Positions 1 to 11,388 of a DNA stretch of 37,873 nt are shown one piece after another. Below the pieces are notes generated by a model. That model saw only the letters and a list, made by a program, of their open reading frames with translations. It was not told the DNA's origin and did no database searches. The stretch is from Candidatus Bathyarchaeota archaeon. Lineage in GTDB: Archaea; Thermoproteota; Bathyarchaeia; Bathyarchaeales; Bathycorpusculaceae. The translations under genes were made by a program, and so were the position numbers. Within the stretch, counting starts at the first letter, position 1, and each line of letters starts with the position of its first letter. Location of the stretch: positions 1 through 37,873 of the forward strand of contig JAUWJK010000004.1 of NCBI GenBank assembly GCA_030607735.1, read 5' to 3'.

Positions 1-2960
<2,960 letters not shown>

Positions 2961-3396
2961 TCAGATTAGGTAGTATCTGAGCGATATTTGGTGAATATAT
3001 CATGGTACTTATCGAAAAGTGTGTTTTTTATTGGTCTATGTATGGTTAATTGCTGATCGACAACTAAACTAGTTATACATTTTATTTTTTTTCATTAGTT
3101 ATCTTTTTTTTACAAATGTGGGTGGTGAGGCTATTCGCTTATTATTTTATAATTGTTATTTATTTGCAAAAATTTAGCTACATATCTTTATGATTTCATG
3201 TTAACTGAACTATTTGTTACTATCAATTTTTTAGACTATTTTTTACCTGCTTTTCTCTATTTAAAAAATTGGTTTATTGTTGCCACAAAATTAGCTTTTT
3301 TTTAGATATCATTTTACATATTTTTTGGAACAACTTGTACTCTACTCTGGTAAAAATTCTCCTTAAATATACTGAACTGTTTTGCACTTATTTTCT
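2961..3396. other. Gene-free AT-rich spacer after the 23S gene
   Basis: This lies between the 3' end of the 23S gene and the convergent PhoU-like gene. It is very AT-rich with many T-runs (for example near 3023-3030 and 3078-3090) that could end transcription in either direction. No G+C-rich block resembling 5S rRNA or a tRNA is visible, so the 5S gene must be elsewhere. The only ORF here is low-complexity and runs into the 3' end of the PhoU-like gene. Confidence 0.6.
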
Positions 3397-4503
3397 TTAT
3401 TTTATCTCAAAGGAATTGCATATTTCTTCTACGGTTCTATTCAAAGTTAATTCTGCAATATCTTGACTATAATCAAGTATTCTTCTAGAACTATCCATAA
3501 CTAATCTGAACATAGCTGCGTTATTAGGATCCAATTTCTTTATAGTCATAAGTCTAATGAGCTCATTTTCAAGTGGAATAAATGTTCCACGTTTTGCAAT
3601 TATTTTCTCTGCATCATTATATTCTCTTTTAAACATGGCTTTCATGACATCTTCAAATAATTCATGTGCTTTTGAATTGAAATTGAGTATTTGTAAATAA
3701 ACTTCTTCATCTAATGGTGCTTTTATAAAAATAACTTCTTCCTCAATTTGTTTTTTCAAATTAGATAGATTATTGATAATATTTAATGCGTTTTCGGTGA
3801 TATTTTTAATATCATTAACAATAATTCTATATAGCAAAAATTCCTTAGGGGTCTTAAAACCTAGTTCTCTAAACATATTTCTGGATATTCCAAACTTTAA
3901 TTGGCGGACAATATACAAACCCAGTCTATTTGCATCATTACGAGCATTTATCACGCTCTCGAAAAATTCTTTTTTCTGATTTTTTAATGCCAAAATAGTC
4001 TCTCTATTAGCAGAAAGTGCTATTATTGCCATTCTTCTGACAGCTTTCTCAATAGGAAACTCGGAGTGTTTTATTAGAGTTTGCAAAACGATTTCATCTG
4101 GAGTTTCATCAATTATTTCTGCGCCTAGCAAAGTATTTCTAGCAAATTTCTTTATTTCATTTTTGCTTTTGGTTGCGTCCTCAACACCCTTAAAATGAAT
4201 TCTTATTATATCTGCACTGATAACATACAGAGCTTTTATCATCCTAAGTGTTGCATGTAAATCTTCTTTTGCAGGTTCTACATTGATATAGTATTCTTTC
4301 AACTTGGAGCTATCAATATCTCTGATGTTTTCTTTGATTTTTCTTGGAATCAGTGTTATTGTTGAATCGGTGTGAAGGTTAAACGCGATTTCACTACCTT
4401 TTTTTAATCCTAAATCTTTTATCCAGTTTTTTGGGAGCGATATTATATATGAACCTCGTCCAGTGCTTTGAACTCTTCTATATCCTAAATCTCTTTTTGC
4501 CAT
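3397..4503 (-). CDS. AbrB/SpoVT-type DNA-binding and PhoU-domain regulator
   Basis: The N-terminus (about residues 1-50 from MAKRDLGYRR) carries a SpoVT/AbrB-like swapped-hairpin DNA-binding domain: GRGSYIISLPKNWIKDLGLKKG, followed by a strand ending in ITLIP. The rest (about 90-365) is helical and PhoU-like, with two repeats. Archaeal proteins of this architecture are annotated as PhoU-type phosphate-uptake regulators and act as cytoplasmic DNA-binding proteins. I start at the ATG at 4503 because MAKRDLGYRR is the family-like start; an ATG at 4518 is also in frame. A TATA box lies at 4555-4562, and repeats between it and the start could be an operator. The gene is divergent from the glutamate synthase operon rather than beside phosphate-transport genes, so its target here is open. 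Confidence 0.85.
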   Translation of the reverse strand: MAKRDLGYRRVQSTGRGSYIISLPKNWIKDLGLKKGSEIAFNLHTDSTITLIPRKIKENIRDIDSSKLKEYYINVEPAKEDLHATLRMIKALYVISADIIRIHFKGVEDATKSKNEIKKFARNTLLGAEIIDETPDEIVLQTLIKHSEFPIEKAVRRMAIIALSANRETILALKNQKKEFFESVINARNDANRLGLYIVRQLKFGISRNMFRELGFKTPKEFLLYRIIVNDIKNITENALNIINNLSNLKKQIEEEVIFIKAPLDEEVYLQILNFNSKAHELFEDVMKAMFKREYNDAEKIIAKRGTFIPLENELIRLMTIKKLDPNNAAMFRLVMDSSRRILDYSQDIAELTLNRTVEEICNSFEIK

Positions 4504-4518
4504 GAGCCTTATCATCAC

Positions 4519-4546
4519 TATGTTTCATATATCATGTATGTTTCAT
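4519..4546. promoter_or_regulatory. Possible operator: direct repeats and imperfect palindrome
   Basis: TATGTTTCAT occurs at 4519-4528 and again at 4537-4546. The imperfect palindrome CATATATCATGTATG at 4526-4540 lies between them. The element covers the predicted transcription start of the AbrB-PhoU gene, where a repressor would block initiation. Autoregulation is an inference. Confidence 0.35.
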
Positions 4547-4554
4547 TACTTTGC

Positions 4555-4562
4555 ATATAAAT
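4555..4562 (-). promoter_or_regulatory. TATA box of the AbrB-PhoU gene
   Basis: On the minus strand this reads ATTTATAT, preceded by the purine-rich GTCGAAAATC, which fits a BRE. Transcription should start about 26 bases downstream, near 4533, giving a leader of roughly 15-30 bases. Confidence 0.6.
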
Positions 4563-4722
4563 GATTTTCGACAAGATTATATGTAATATATGACATCAAT
4601 ATGATGGTTTTAATTTAAGATTGATCAAACTTTCGATAATTCGTTGATGAGACTAACGGGACTTAGTGGTTTGTTGAGAATATTGTTTTATCACGTCAAT
4701 TATTTACAATGAAGGGAAAAAA

Positions 4723-5163
4723 ATGAAGAAAATATTAGCAAAAGAACAATTGTGCATGGGGTGTGGCCTTTGTGAAGTTTATTGTACAGTTGCACACTCT
4801 AAAACGAAGGATATAATTAAAGCTTATACTCGAGAACAACCCCGACCGACAAGTCGAGTAAATTTAGAAATTCATAAACCTGTTTCTTTTGCGATTCAAT
4901 GTAGACACTGTGAAGATGCACCTTGTGTTATCGCATGTCTATCCGGTGCAATGACAAAAGATGAAGAATCAGGCTTGGTAGTGCATGACTCTGAACGATG
5001 TATAGGTTGTTGGACATGCATTATGGTTTGTCCTTATGGTGCTATTATAATGGATTCTTCAGGAAAAGCTGTTTCCAAATGTGATCTTTGTTCCGACTTA
5101 GATGAACCTGCATGTGTGAGTAATTGTCCTAATAATGCCCTAATCTATAAGGAGGTAAAATAA
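4723..5163 (+). CDS. Four-cluster [4Fe-4S] ferredoxin-type subunit of split glutamate synthase
   Basis: A 146-residue protein made of four cysteine groups: CMGCGLCEVYC (from C11), CRHCEDAPCVIAC, CIGCWTCIMVC and CDLCSDLDEPACVSNC. This is the DmsB/HybA-like pattern for four [4Fe-4S] clusters. There is no signal peptide or membrane segment, so it should be cytoplasmic. In Thermotoga and methanogens similar proteins sit beside an NADH-oxidase-like flavoprotein and separate glutamate synthase subunits, as here. The likely role is electron transfer between the flavoprotein and the FMN synthase subunit. Its 3' end carries the GGAGGT ribosome-binding site of the next gene, and the stop codon overlaps the proposed start of that gene, suggesting translational coupling. 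Confidence 0.88.
   Translation: MKKILAKEQLCMGCGLCEVYCTVAHSKTKDIIKAYTREQPRPTSRVNLEIHKPVSFAIQCRHCEDAPCVIACLSGAMTKDEESGLVVHDSERCIGCWTCIMVCPYGAIIMDSSGKAVSKCDLCSDLDEPACVSNCPNNALIYKEVK
5151..5156 (+). promoter_or_regulatory. Strong ribosome-binding site deciding a non-AUG start
   Basis: GGAGGT, the strongest Shine-Dalgarno sequence in this operon, ends six bases before ATT at 5163. It sits inside the last codons of the ferredoxin gene and supports initiation at AUU. Confidence 0.7.
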
Positions 5164-6440
5164 TTCTATCAAAATATGTAATTATAGGCGGTTCTGCTGC
5201 AGGAATGGGAGCTATAGAAGCTATTAGAGAAGTCGATAAAGTAGGTGCAATCACCTTAGTTTCTGAAGAAGAATGTCCTTATTATTCTCGTCCAATGATC
5301 TCCGAGTTAGTTAGTGGAAAAGCTAATTTTGACAAAATGAAATGCCGTGAAGATACTTTTTGGAAATCACATAATGTAAATGCTCTAACTGGTTACAAAG
5401 CAATATCTGTAAACATGTCCCAAAAACTTGTTAAATTGGATAAAGGAGACCCTGTTAACTTTGATAAATTACTTATTGCTACTGGAGGGAAACCATTTGT
5501 TCCAATTATTGAGGGCGCAAATAGAAAGGATGTACTTACTTTTACAACTTTATCAGATGCTAAACTTTTAGATTCAAAACTCAAGACAGCTAAAAGTGCA
5601 GTTGTTATTGGAGCTGGTCTAATTGGAGTTAGTGTCACTGAGGCACTTGTAGATCGCGGATTAAAGGTCACGATGGTGGAATTAAAAGACTTTATTTTAA
5701 ATTTAATTTTAGATGAACACTCTTCTGAAATGATTCAAAATGTTATCACAGAAGCTGGAGTTACGATTGTAACAGGTCAAACTGTAAAAAAAATAATAGG
5801 TAAACCTGAAAACTCTCAATTAGTTGGTGGAGTAATTCTGACTAATGGAGATCAAATAAACTGTGATTTAGTCATAGTTGCTATAGGTGTAATACCTCGT
5901 AAAGATCTTGTAGCAAATACTAGTGTGAAAACAAATAGAGGTATACTAGTTGACAAAACAATGAGCACAAATATTTCTGACGTGTATGCCAGTGGAGATG
6001 TCGCTGAGGCCTATGATTTTCTTATTAAAGAGAATCGACTTCTACCGCTTTGGCCTTTAGCTCATTTAGAAGGCAAAATTGCAGGATACAATATGGCTGG
6101 AAAAAAAGCGCTTTATGAAGGGGGCACTGCAATGAGTTCACTAAAATATTTTGACATGCCAATAATTTCATTTGGTATTACTAATCCAAAAGAAAAAGAC
6201 CAATATGAAATTTTAGTAGAATGTGATCAAGAAAAGAAAATCTACAAGAAAATATTACTAACGAATAATGTAATTGTAGGATTGACTTTTGTTAATGATA
6301 TAAAAAAAACTGGCATATTTTTCCATCTTCTAAAGAATGCAGTGAATGTGAAAAAATTTAAATCGAGTCTTCTTTCGGAGAACTTTGGATTAGCCAATTT
6401 GCCACCATCTTTAAGAAAAAAAATTTATGAGAGACAATAA
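5163..6440 (+). CDS. FAD/NAD(P)-dependent oxidoreductase, NADH oxidase-like, with AUU start
   Basis: A flavin oxidoreductase of the NADH oxidase/rubredoxin reductase family. It has an N-terminal FAD fold (KYVIIGGSAAG, residues 4-14), the CPYYSRP segment, ATGG (about 106-109), an NAD-binding fold (VIGAGLIG, about 148-155) and the second FAD motif (YASGD). The likely role is to feed electrons from NAD(P)H into the neighbouring Fe-S and FMN subunits. The first ATG (5205) falls inside the FAD motif and would remove its first strand. Between the in-frame stop at 5148 and that ATG there is no ATG, GTG or TTG. ATT at 5163 lies six bases after GGAGGT (5151-5156) and overlaps the upstream TAA, so I take AUU as the start; ATA at 5160 is too close to the Shine-Dalgarno sequence. 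A sequencing error is the alternative. Confidence 0.85.
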   Translation: MLSKYVIIGGSAAGMGAIEAIREVDKVGAITLVSEEECPYYSRPMISELVSGKANFDKMKCREDTFWKSHNVNALTGYKAISVNMSQKLVKLDKGDPVNFDKLLIATGGKPFVPIIEGANRKDVLTFTTLSDAKLLDSKLKTAKSAVVIGAGLIGVSVTEALVDRGLKVTMVELKDFILNLILDEHSSEMIQNVITEAGVTIVTGQTVKKIIGKPENSQLVGGVILTNGDQINCDLVIVAIGVIPRKDLVANTSVKTNRGILVDKTMSTNISDVYASGDVAEAYDFLIKENRLLPLWPLAHLEGKIAGYNMAGKKALYEGGTAMSSLKYFDMPIISFGITNPKEKDQYEILVECDQEKKIYKKILLTNNVIVGLTFVNDIKKTGIFFHLLKNAVNVKKFKSSLLSENFGLANLPPSLRKKIYERQ

Positions 6441-6441
6441 A

Positions 6442-7581
6442 ATGCGAAATTTAACAAAAACCAATAATCCTTATGGTGATGATAAAGACTTCTCGGGGTG
6501 TTCAATATTTGGAATGATGAATCTTGAAGGAAATCTATTCTCATCAGATAAAATAGTGAAAGCTATTACTAATATGCATGATAGGGGCAACGGGCAGGGT
6601 GGGGGCTTTGCAGTTTATGGTATTTATCCAACTTTTAAAGATTATTATGCATTTCATATAATGTATCTATCACGACATGCAAAAGAAAAAACTGACAAAA
6701 CACTAGCTGCATATTTTAATATAATTTATGATGAAGAAATGCAAACCAAACCAGCAAATGTGAGTAATCCTCCATTGGTTTGGAGATATTTTGTTCAACC
6801 TCGAAAGATACGCCCTAAAGGTAAACTTATTGAAGATTATGTCCTTGAAACTGTAATGAAAATTAACACGGAAATAAAGAACTCTTTTATTTTTTCAAGT
6901 GGCAAAAACATGGGCGTTTTTAAGGGAGTAGGATTTCCTGAAGATGTTGCTGATTTCTTCTGTTTGGAAGATTACAAAGGCTATTTATGGACAAGTCATG
7001 GACGTTTCCCAACTAATACTCAAGGCTGGTGGGGTGGAGCTCACCCTTTCAATATTTTAGATTGGACTGTTGTCCATAATGGAGAACTCTCTTCATATGG
7101 AATCAACAAGCGATATTTGGAGATGTATGGTTACAAATGTACCATGCAAACTGACACTGAAGTTCTAGCTTATGCTGTTGACTTACTTATGAGAAAACAA
7201 AATCTTCCAATAAACATAGTTACTAGGATATTAGCTGCTCCTCTTTGGAATGAAATAGATTTAATGAAACCAAAAGAACAAGAAATGCTTCGTACCTTGC
7301 GTCAAACTTATAGCAGTTTATTGATGAATGGTCCATTTAGTGTCATTATCGCTCATCACGGTGAGATGATAGGACTAACAGATAGAATAAAACTTCGTCC
7401 TCTAGTAGCAGGGACTAAGGCTGATATTTTATATCTCTCATCTGAAGAAGCCGCAGTACGTCTTGTTTCTCCAAAGTTGGATAAGTTCTGGTCTCCAAGA
7501 GGAGGGGAACCTGTTATTGGTAAATTAACAAATCCATTATTATTCGCAGAATCAAGTATTTTGGAGGAAAATCGTACATGA
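6442..7581 (+). CDS. Glutamate synthase glutaminase subunit (class II amidotransferase)
   Basis: Ntn-type glutamine amidotransferase that would release ammonia from glutamine for the FMN subunit encoded next. Family features are visible: a candidate nucleophile in SGCSIFGM (C20 from this start), HGRFPTNT (about 186-193), HNGE (212-215) and QTDTE (236-240). The catalytic Cys must become the N-terminal residue, so about 19 residues would have to be removed, as with the propeptide of bacterial GltB. The ATG at 6442 follows the previous stop by one base; an ATG at 6427 overlaps the previous gene and has no clear ribosome-binding site. The 3' end overlaps the next gene by ATGA. Confidence 0.88.
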   Translation: MRNLTKTNNPYGDDKDFSGCSIFGMMNLEGNLFSSDKIVKAITNMHDRGNGQGGGFAVYGIYPTFKDYYAFHIMYLSRHAKEKTDKTLAAYFNIIYDEEMQTKPANVSNPPLVWRYFVQPRKIRPKGKLIEDYVLETVMKINTEIKNSFIFSSGKNMGVFKGVGFPEDVADFFCLEDYKGYLWTSHGRFPTNTQGWWGGAHPFNILDWTVVHNGELSSYGINKRYLEMYGYKCTMQTDTEVLAYAVDLLMRKQNLPINIVTRILAAPLWNEIDLMKPKEQEMLRTLRQTYSSLLMNGPFSVIIAHHGEMIGLTDRIKLRPLVAGTKADILYLSSEEAAVRLVSPKLDKFWSPRGGEPVIGKLTNPLLFAESSILEENRT

Positions 7582-9089
7582 AGACCTATTTATTGTCTGA
7601 ATACCTTGTTGAAAGAGATCAAGATAGGTGCATTCGATGCAAAGTATGTGTAAATCAATGCACATATGAAACTCATTATTATGACGAAGAAGATGATCTT
7701 ATTCGCTGTATCGATGAAAATTGTGTAAACTGTCAACGGTGTGTTACTTTTTGTCCCACGCATGCAATTACAATAAACAAGAATTCTAATCAGAGTCCCA
7801 CTAACGCAAATTGGAGCTCTGAGGCTATTAGCGACCTCAAAAAACAAGCTGAATCTGGAGTAGTAATTCTCACAGGTATGGGTTGTGATAAACCATATTT
7901 GACTTATTGGAATCGTTTACTATTAAATGCCAGTCAAGTAACTAATCCATCTATTGATCCTTTAAGAGAACCCATGGAAATTAGAACTTATTTAGGCTCA
8001 AAACCTGACAGATTGGAAATGAAGTTAGAAAATGACAAAGTTGTTTTAAAAACAAAACTCTCTCCCCAATTATGTCTCGAAACACCAATAATGTTTTCTG
8101 CTATGTCTTATGGTGCAATAAGCTTAAATGTACATGAAGCTCTCGCACGTGCTGCAAAGGAATGTGGAACTTATTTCAATACAGGAGAAGGTGGTTTAGA
8201 CAAGAAACTCTACAAATATGGTCCTCATGCAATTGTTCAAGTCGCATCGGGACGGTTTGGAGTACATTCTGAATATCTTGCTTCAGGCGCAGCTGTTGAA
8301 ATCAAAATAGGACAAGGCGCAAAACCAGGTATAGGTGGGCATCTCCCAGGTGAAAAAGTTACCTCACATGTGGCTAAAACTCGAATGATTCCCACGGGGA
8401 CAGATGCTCTTTCTCCTGCTCCTCAACATGATATTTATTCTATCGAAGATCTAAGACAGTTAATATACGCTTTGAAAGAAGCTACAAATTACAAGAAACC
8501 TATTTTAGTAAAGATTGCTGCAGTTCATAATTCTCCAGCTATTGCTACGGGTATGGTTCGTGCAGGGGCTGATATAATTGCTTTAGATGGAGTAAGAGGA
8601 TCTACGGGGGCTGCACCAAAAGTTATCAGAGATAATGTAGGAATTCCTATTGAATTAGCTCTTGCACGTGTAGATCAACGTTTGCGAGATGAAGGGATCA
8701 GAAATAAAGCATCTGTAGTGGCTGCTGGTGGTATAAAAAGCAGTGGTGATGTCATAAAAGCTATCGCTTTAGGAGCTGATGCTGTTTACATTGGTACTGC
8801 TGCTTTAGTCGCTATTGGTTGTACAGTTTGTCAAAGATGTTATACTGGAAAATGTCCTTGGGGAATTGCCACATGTGATCCTTGGATTTCTAAAAGAATT
8901 AATCCCGATATAGCTACAGAACGACTTGTGAATTTGTTACATGGTTGGAGTCTAGAGATCAAAGATATTATGGGAGGTATGGGAATAAACGCTATTGAAA
9001 GCTTGCGGGGCAATCGATTAGCTCTTCGAGGAGTAGGTCTGACTGATACTGAATTGAAAATATTAGGAGTAAAAATGGCTGGAGACTAA
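7578..9089 (+). CDS. Glutamate synthase FMN subunit with N-terminal 2x[4Fe-4S] domain
   Basis: 503 residues. The N-terminal ferredoxin domain has two clusters (C18, C21, C24, C28 and C49, C52, C55, C59). The FMN-binding glutamate synthase barrel follows: MSYGAIS, GEGG, GQGAKPGIGGHLPG, VKIAAVH, ALDGVRGSTGAAP and AAGGIKSSGD. The CTVCQRCYTGKCPWGIAT segment (C415-C426) corresponds to the 3Fe-4S loop of the family. It would catalyse reductive transfer of ammonia to 2-oxoglutarate. The ferredoxin domain fused in front is typical of archaeal enzymes and gives an entry point for electrons from the two upstream redox proteins. Its ATG overlaps the previous stop. Confidence 0.93.
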   Translation: MKTYLLSEYLVERDQDRCIRCKVCVNQCTYETHYYDEEDDLIRCIDENCVNCQRCVTFCPTHAITINKNSNQSPTNANWSSEAISDLKKQAESGVVILTGMGCDKPYLTYWNRLLLNASQVTNPSIDPLREPMEIRTYLGSKPDRLEMKLENDKVVLKTKLSPQLCLETPIMFSAMSYGAISLNVHEALARAAKECGTYFNTGEGGLDKKLYKYGPHAIVQVASGRFGVHSEYLASGAAVEIKIGQGAKPGIGGHLPGEKVTSHVAKTRMIPTGTDALSPAPQHDIYSIEDLRQLIYALKEATNYKKPILVKIAAVHNSPAIATGMVRAGADIIALDGVRGSTGAAPKVIRDNVGIPIELALARVDQRLRDEGIRNKASVVAAGGIKSSGDVIKAIALGADAVYIGTAALVAIGCTVCQRCYTGKCPWGIATCDPWISKRINPDIATERLVNLLHGWSLEIKDIMGGMGINAIESLRGNRLALRGVGLTDTELKILGVKMAGD

Positions 9090-9094
9090 GTTTC

Positions 9095-9898
9095 ATGATT
9101 GAAGAAAAGAAAATAATTGCAGCAATCGATCCTGATTTGTGTTCTTTTATTAAATTGGAAAATCATGTATGGAAAATAAATGCTAAAGAAATGTATTACA
9201 AAGATCTTAACAGTATTCTAAGAATTATTGTTCAAAATGGAGCAAAAAAAGTTGAGATATACAATGTATGCGGTCAGCGATATATTGGAACTGATTTGAA
9301 TTCAGATGTTCAAATAAAAATATTTGGGACTCCTGGAAATGATTTGGGTGCTTTTATGAATGGCCCAAAATTGATTGTTAATGGAAACGCACAAGATGGT
9401 TGTGGGAATACTATGAATAATGGAGAAATAGTAATTCATGGCCAAACTGGGGATCTTCTAAGTCATTCTATGCGAGGTGGAAAAATCCTTGTTCGTGATG
9501 ATGTGGGATATCGTGTGGGTATTCACATGAAAGAATATCATGATAAAAAACCAAATATTGTGATAGGTGGTACTGCCCAAGATTTCTTAGGCGAATATAT
9601 GGCTGGTGGAGTTATCTTAGTTTTAGGTTTGAATTTAACTAAGGGGGATTGTTGCAAGGCCAGGTTTGTTGGTACAGGTATGCATGGAGGCATTATTTAT
9701 GAACGTGAAAAAATCCTTGAAGTAGGGGCCGGAACAAAAATTATGAACACTGGCAAAAGAGACAAACTTACAATTGAGACTTTAGTTCAAGAATTCTGCA
9801 AAAATTTCAATTTGGATTTTGACAATGTTATGAATGCAAAATTCTACAAGATTGTGCCAATATCAAAAAGGCCTTATGGAAAACTTTATTCTCATTAA
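9095..9898 (+). CDS. Glutamate synthase GXGXG (C-terminal) subunit
   Basis: 267 residues forming the right-handed beta-helix domain that is the C-terminal part of bacterial GltB. Gly-rich turns repeat along it: GTPGNDLGAFMNG, GNAQDGCGNTMNNG, HGQTGDLLSHSMRGG, GGTAQDFLGEYMAGG and GTGMHGG. In large glutamate synthases this domain holds the glutaminase and synthase domains together; here it is a separate subunit. It follows the FMN subunit by five bases and is the last gene of the operon. A T-rich stretch lies directly after it, before the convergent rpoN gene. Confidence 0.9.
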   Translation: MIEEKKIIAAIDPDLCSFIKLENHVWKINAKEMYYKDLNSILRIIVQNGAKKVEIYNVCGQRYIGTDLNSDVQIKIFGTPGNDLGAFMNGPKLIVNGNAQDGCGNTMNNGEIVIHGQTGDLLSHSMRGGKILVRDDVGYRVGIHMKEYHDKKPNIVIGGTAQDFLGEYMAGGVILVLGLNLTKGDCCKARFVGTGMHGGIIYEREKILEVGAGTKIMNTGKRDKLTIETLVQEFCKNFNLDFDNVMNAKFYKIVPISKRPYGKLYSH

Positions 9899-9925
9899 TT
9901 TCTTCTTTTTTAAAAAAAATTAGTA
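9896..9925. terminator. Bidirectional T-rich terminator between glutamate synthase operon and rpoN
   Basis: TTCTTCTTTTTT runs into AAAAAAAATT, so each strand ends in a T-run after its last codon. Oligo-T is the main termination signal in archaea. The two operons converge here with about 21 bases between stops. Confidence 0.5.
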
Positions 9926-10150
9926 GAAGCTATGAGCTTCTTTTCTTTTTTCTATCTCTATGTTGAATCGAAGTACGTCATCGATTATTTCCACATTTGA
10001 TAACAGCATTCGTCTGCAACAGTATTTTTTAAGACCTAAACTGTCTAATACGTCACTGGCATTTTCACCTGTTTTTATCCTTCGAGCAAATATTTCCCAT
10101 TTGTCGCCAACAAGTTTTCCGCAAGTAAAGCATCTTACAGGAATTATCAT
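9920..10150 (-). CDS. rpoN: DNA-directed RNA polymerase subunit N (Rpo10)
   Basis: 76 residues, homologous to eukaryotic RPB10. The zinc site is C7, C10, C44 and C45 (RCFTCG and KKYCCRRM). [12 protein letters not shown] is the invariant N-terminus. It is the last gene of the S13-to-RpoN series. In many archaea rpoK, enolase and S2 come next, but here the cluster stops and meets the glutamate synthase operon. Confidence 0.97.
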   Translation of the reverse strand: MIIPVRCFTCGKLVGDKWEIFARRIKTGENASDVLDSLGLKKYCCRRMLLSNVEIIDDVLRFNIEIEKRKEAHSFY

Positions 10151-10163
10151 TTATTTTATTCCC

Positions 10164-10574
10164 CTATCTATAGCTCTTTTGATTTCTAGCTCTAGCGCCA
10201 GGGCCACCAAACTTCTTTGTTTCTTTTCTTCTTGAATCCCCTACGATCATTGTTCTATCATATTCAGCATATACCGTGCGTAAATGACTGCTCTTTGTCC
10301 ATTTTAGTAGTCCATTAGCAACTGCCATACGAACAGCTTCTGCTTGTCCCATATAGCCGCCACCTGAGGTTTTTACATCCATATCTACTTGTTTCCAAAC
10401 TTCTTCGCCAGCTTGGAATAATGGCTCCATCATTTTTTCTCTAGCGATTTCAGGTTCAACAATTTCAATGGGGATTTTGTTTATTCTAATTCTACCAATA
10501 CCTGGTTTAACGATTGCTCTTGCAAGAGCTGTTTTTCTTTTTCCACTAACAACTATAACTTTTTTGCTTGGCAT
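10164..10574 (-). CDS. rps9: 30S ribosomal protein S9 (uS9)
   Basis: 136 residues with the invariant C-terminus [11 protein letters not shown], which reaches toward the P-site tRNA in the ribosome, and the central [19 protein letters not shown] segment. Starts with ATG two bases after the L13 stop. Length is normal for an archaeal S9. Confidence 0.97.
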   Translation of the reverse strand: MPSKKVIVVSGKRKTALARAIVKPGIGRIRINKIPIEIVEPEIAREKMMEPLFQAGEEVWKQVDMDVKTSGGGYMGQAEAVRMAVANGLLKWTKSSHLRTVYAEYDRTMIVGDSRRKETKKFGGPGARARNQKSYR

Positions 10575-10576
10575 AA

Positions 10577-11020
10577 TTATCTACCTGTATTCCATCCGAT
10601 TTCTTTTGCTAGTTCTCCAAGAGTTAAGTATGGTCCAGTAAGTTTTGATGCATTGGCATCTTTTAATGTTATCATTTGTTTTTCCTCAAACTCTTTTGGG
10701 ATACCTAGGAAAACCTTTAGTTTTTTATAGGCAGTCCTTCCTTTAGGTTGCCTGTGTGGTAGCATTCCTCTTACAGTCTTTTTTAACATTTTGTCTGGTC
10801 TCCTATAATGAAATGGTCCTCTTTTTGGTGAACCAACTTCAAGAAACTCCATAGCTTCAGATACTTTATTCTTTTTCTTTCCTGAGATTATGGTTTTTTC
10901 AGCGTTAATTATAACTACTTTATTTCCATTTAGAAGCAATTTGGCAACTTTACTAGCCATTCTACCCATTATTAGGCCTTCAGCGTTTACTATATTAATT
11001 GAATTTTGTGTAATTTGCAT
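10577..11020 (-). CDS. rpl13: 50S ribosomal protein L13 (uL13)
   Basis: About 147 residues with [40 protein letters not shown] and [17 protein letters not shown], typical of archaeal and eukaryotic L13. I start at ATG 11020, because GGTGA lies five bases upstream; the GTG at 11029 overlaps the L18e stop and lacks a ribosome-binding site. Confidence 0.96.
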   Translation of the reverse strand: MQITQNSINIVNAEGLIMGRMASKVAKLLLNGNKVVIINAEKTIISGKKKNKVSEAMEFLEVGSPKRGPFHYRRPDKMLKKTVRGMLPHRQPKGRTAYKKLKVFLGIPKEFEEKQMITLKDANASKLTGPYLTLGELAKEIGWNTGR

Positions 11021-11025
11021 TGAAT

Positions 11026-11388
11026 TCACCTGATTATTTTAACTTTTGTACCCTTAGGATTTTTTCCTATAAGTTCTTGAATAGTAACATATTTTGCTTG
11101 TGCAGCTTTGATTTTTTCTTTTGCTTTTTCAGATGTATTAAAAGCAGCTATTGTTACTGGGTGATCTAACTTTCCTGTTCCTAAGATTTTTCCAGGTACG
11201 ATTATCATATCATTTTCTTGTGTATATCTGTTTATTTTACTTAGATTAACGCTTGTTCTTTGGGGATGTGACTTACCTAAATACTTTGCTACATCAATCC
11301 AAATAGGAGCCTTGTTTTCGCGGTTTTGTTTTTTCAGAAGACGGATAATTTGAATACGTTCTGGATTTGTTGATTTGGTTTGTTTCAC
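11026..11388 (-). CDS. rpl18e: 50S ribosomal protein L18e (eL18)
   Basis: 120 residues, an archaeal/eukaryotic ribosomal protein with no bacterial L18 relationship. Recognised from IWIDVAKYLGKSHPQRTSVNLSKINRYT and VPGKILGTGKLDHPVTIAA. GTG start overlaps the RpoD stop (GTGA), indicating translational coupling. Confidence 0.95.
   Translation of the reverse strand: MKQTKSTNPERIQIIRLLKKQNRENKAPIWIDVAKYLGKSHPQRTSVNLSKINRYTQENDMIIVPGKILGTGKLDHPVTIAAFNTSEKAKEKIKAAQAKYVTIQELIGKNPKGTKVKIIR

Noticed and set aside
3269-3466. 65-codon plus-strand ORF
   Set aside because: Low-complexity Phe/Leu/Ile-rich product in AT-rich spacer that overlaps the 3' end of the AbrB-PhoU gene antisense.
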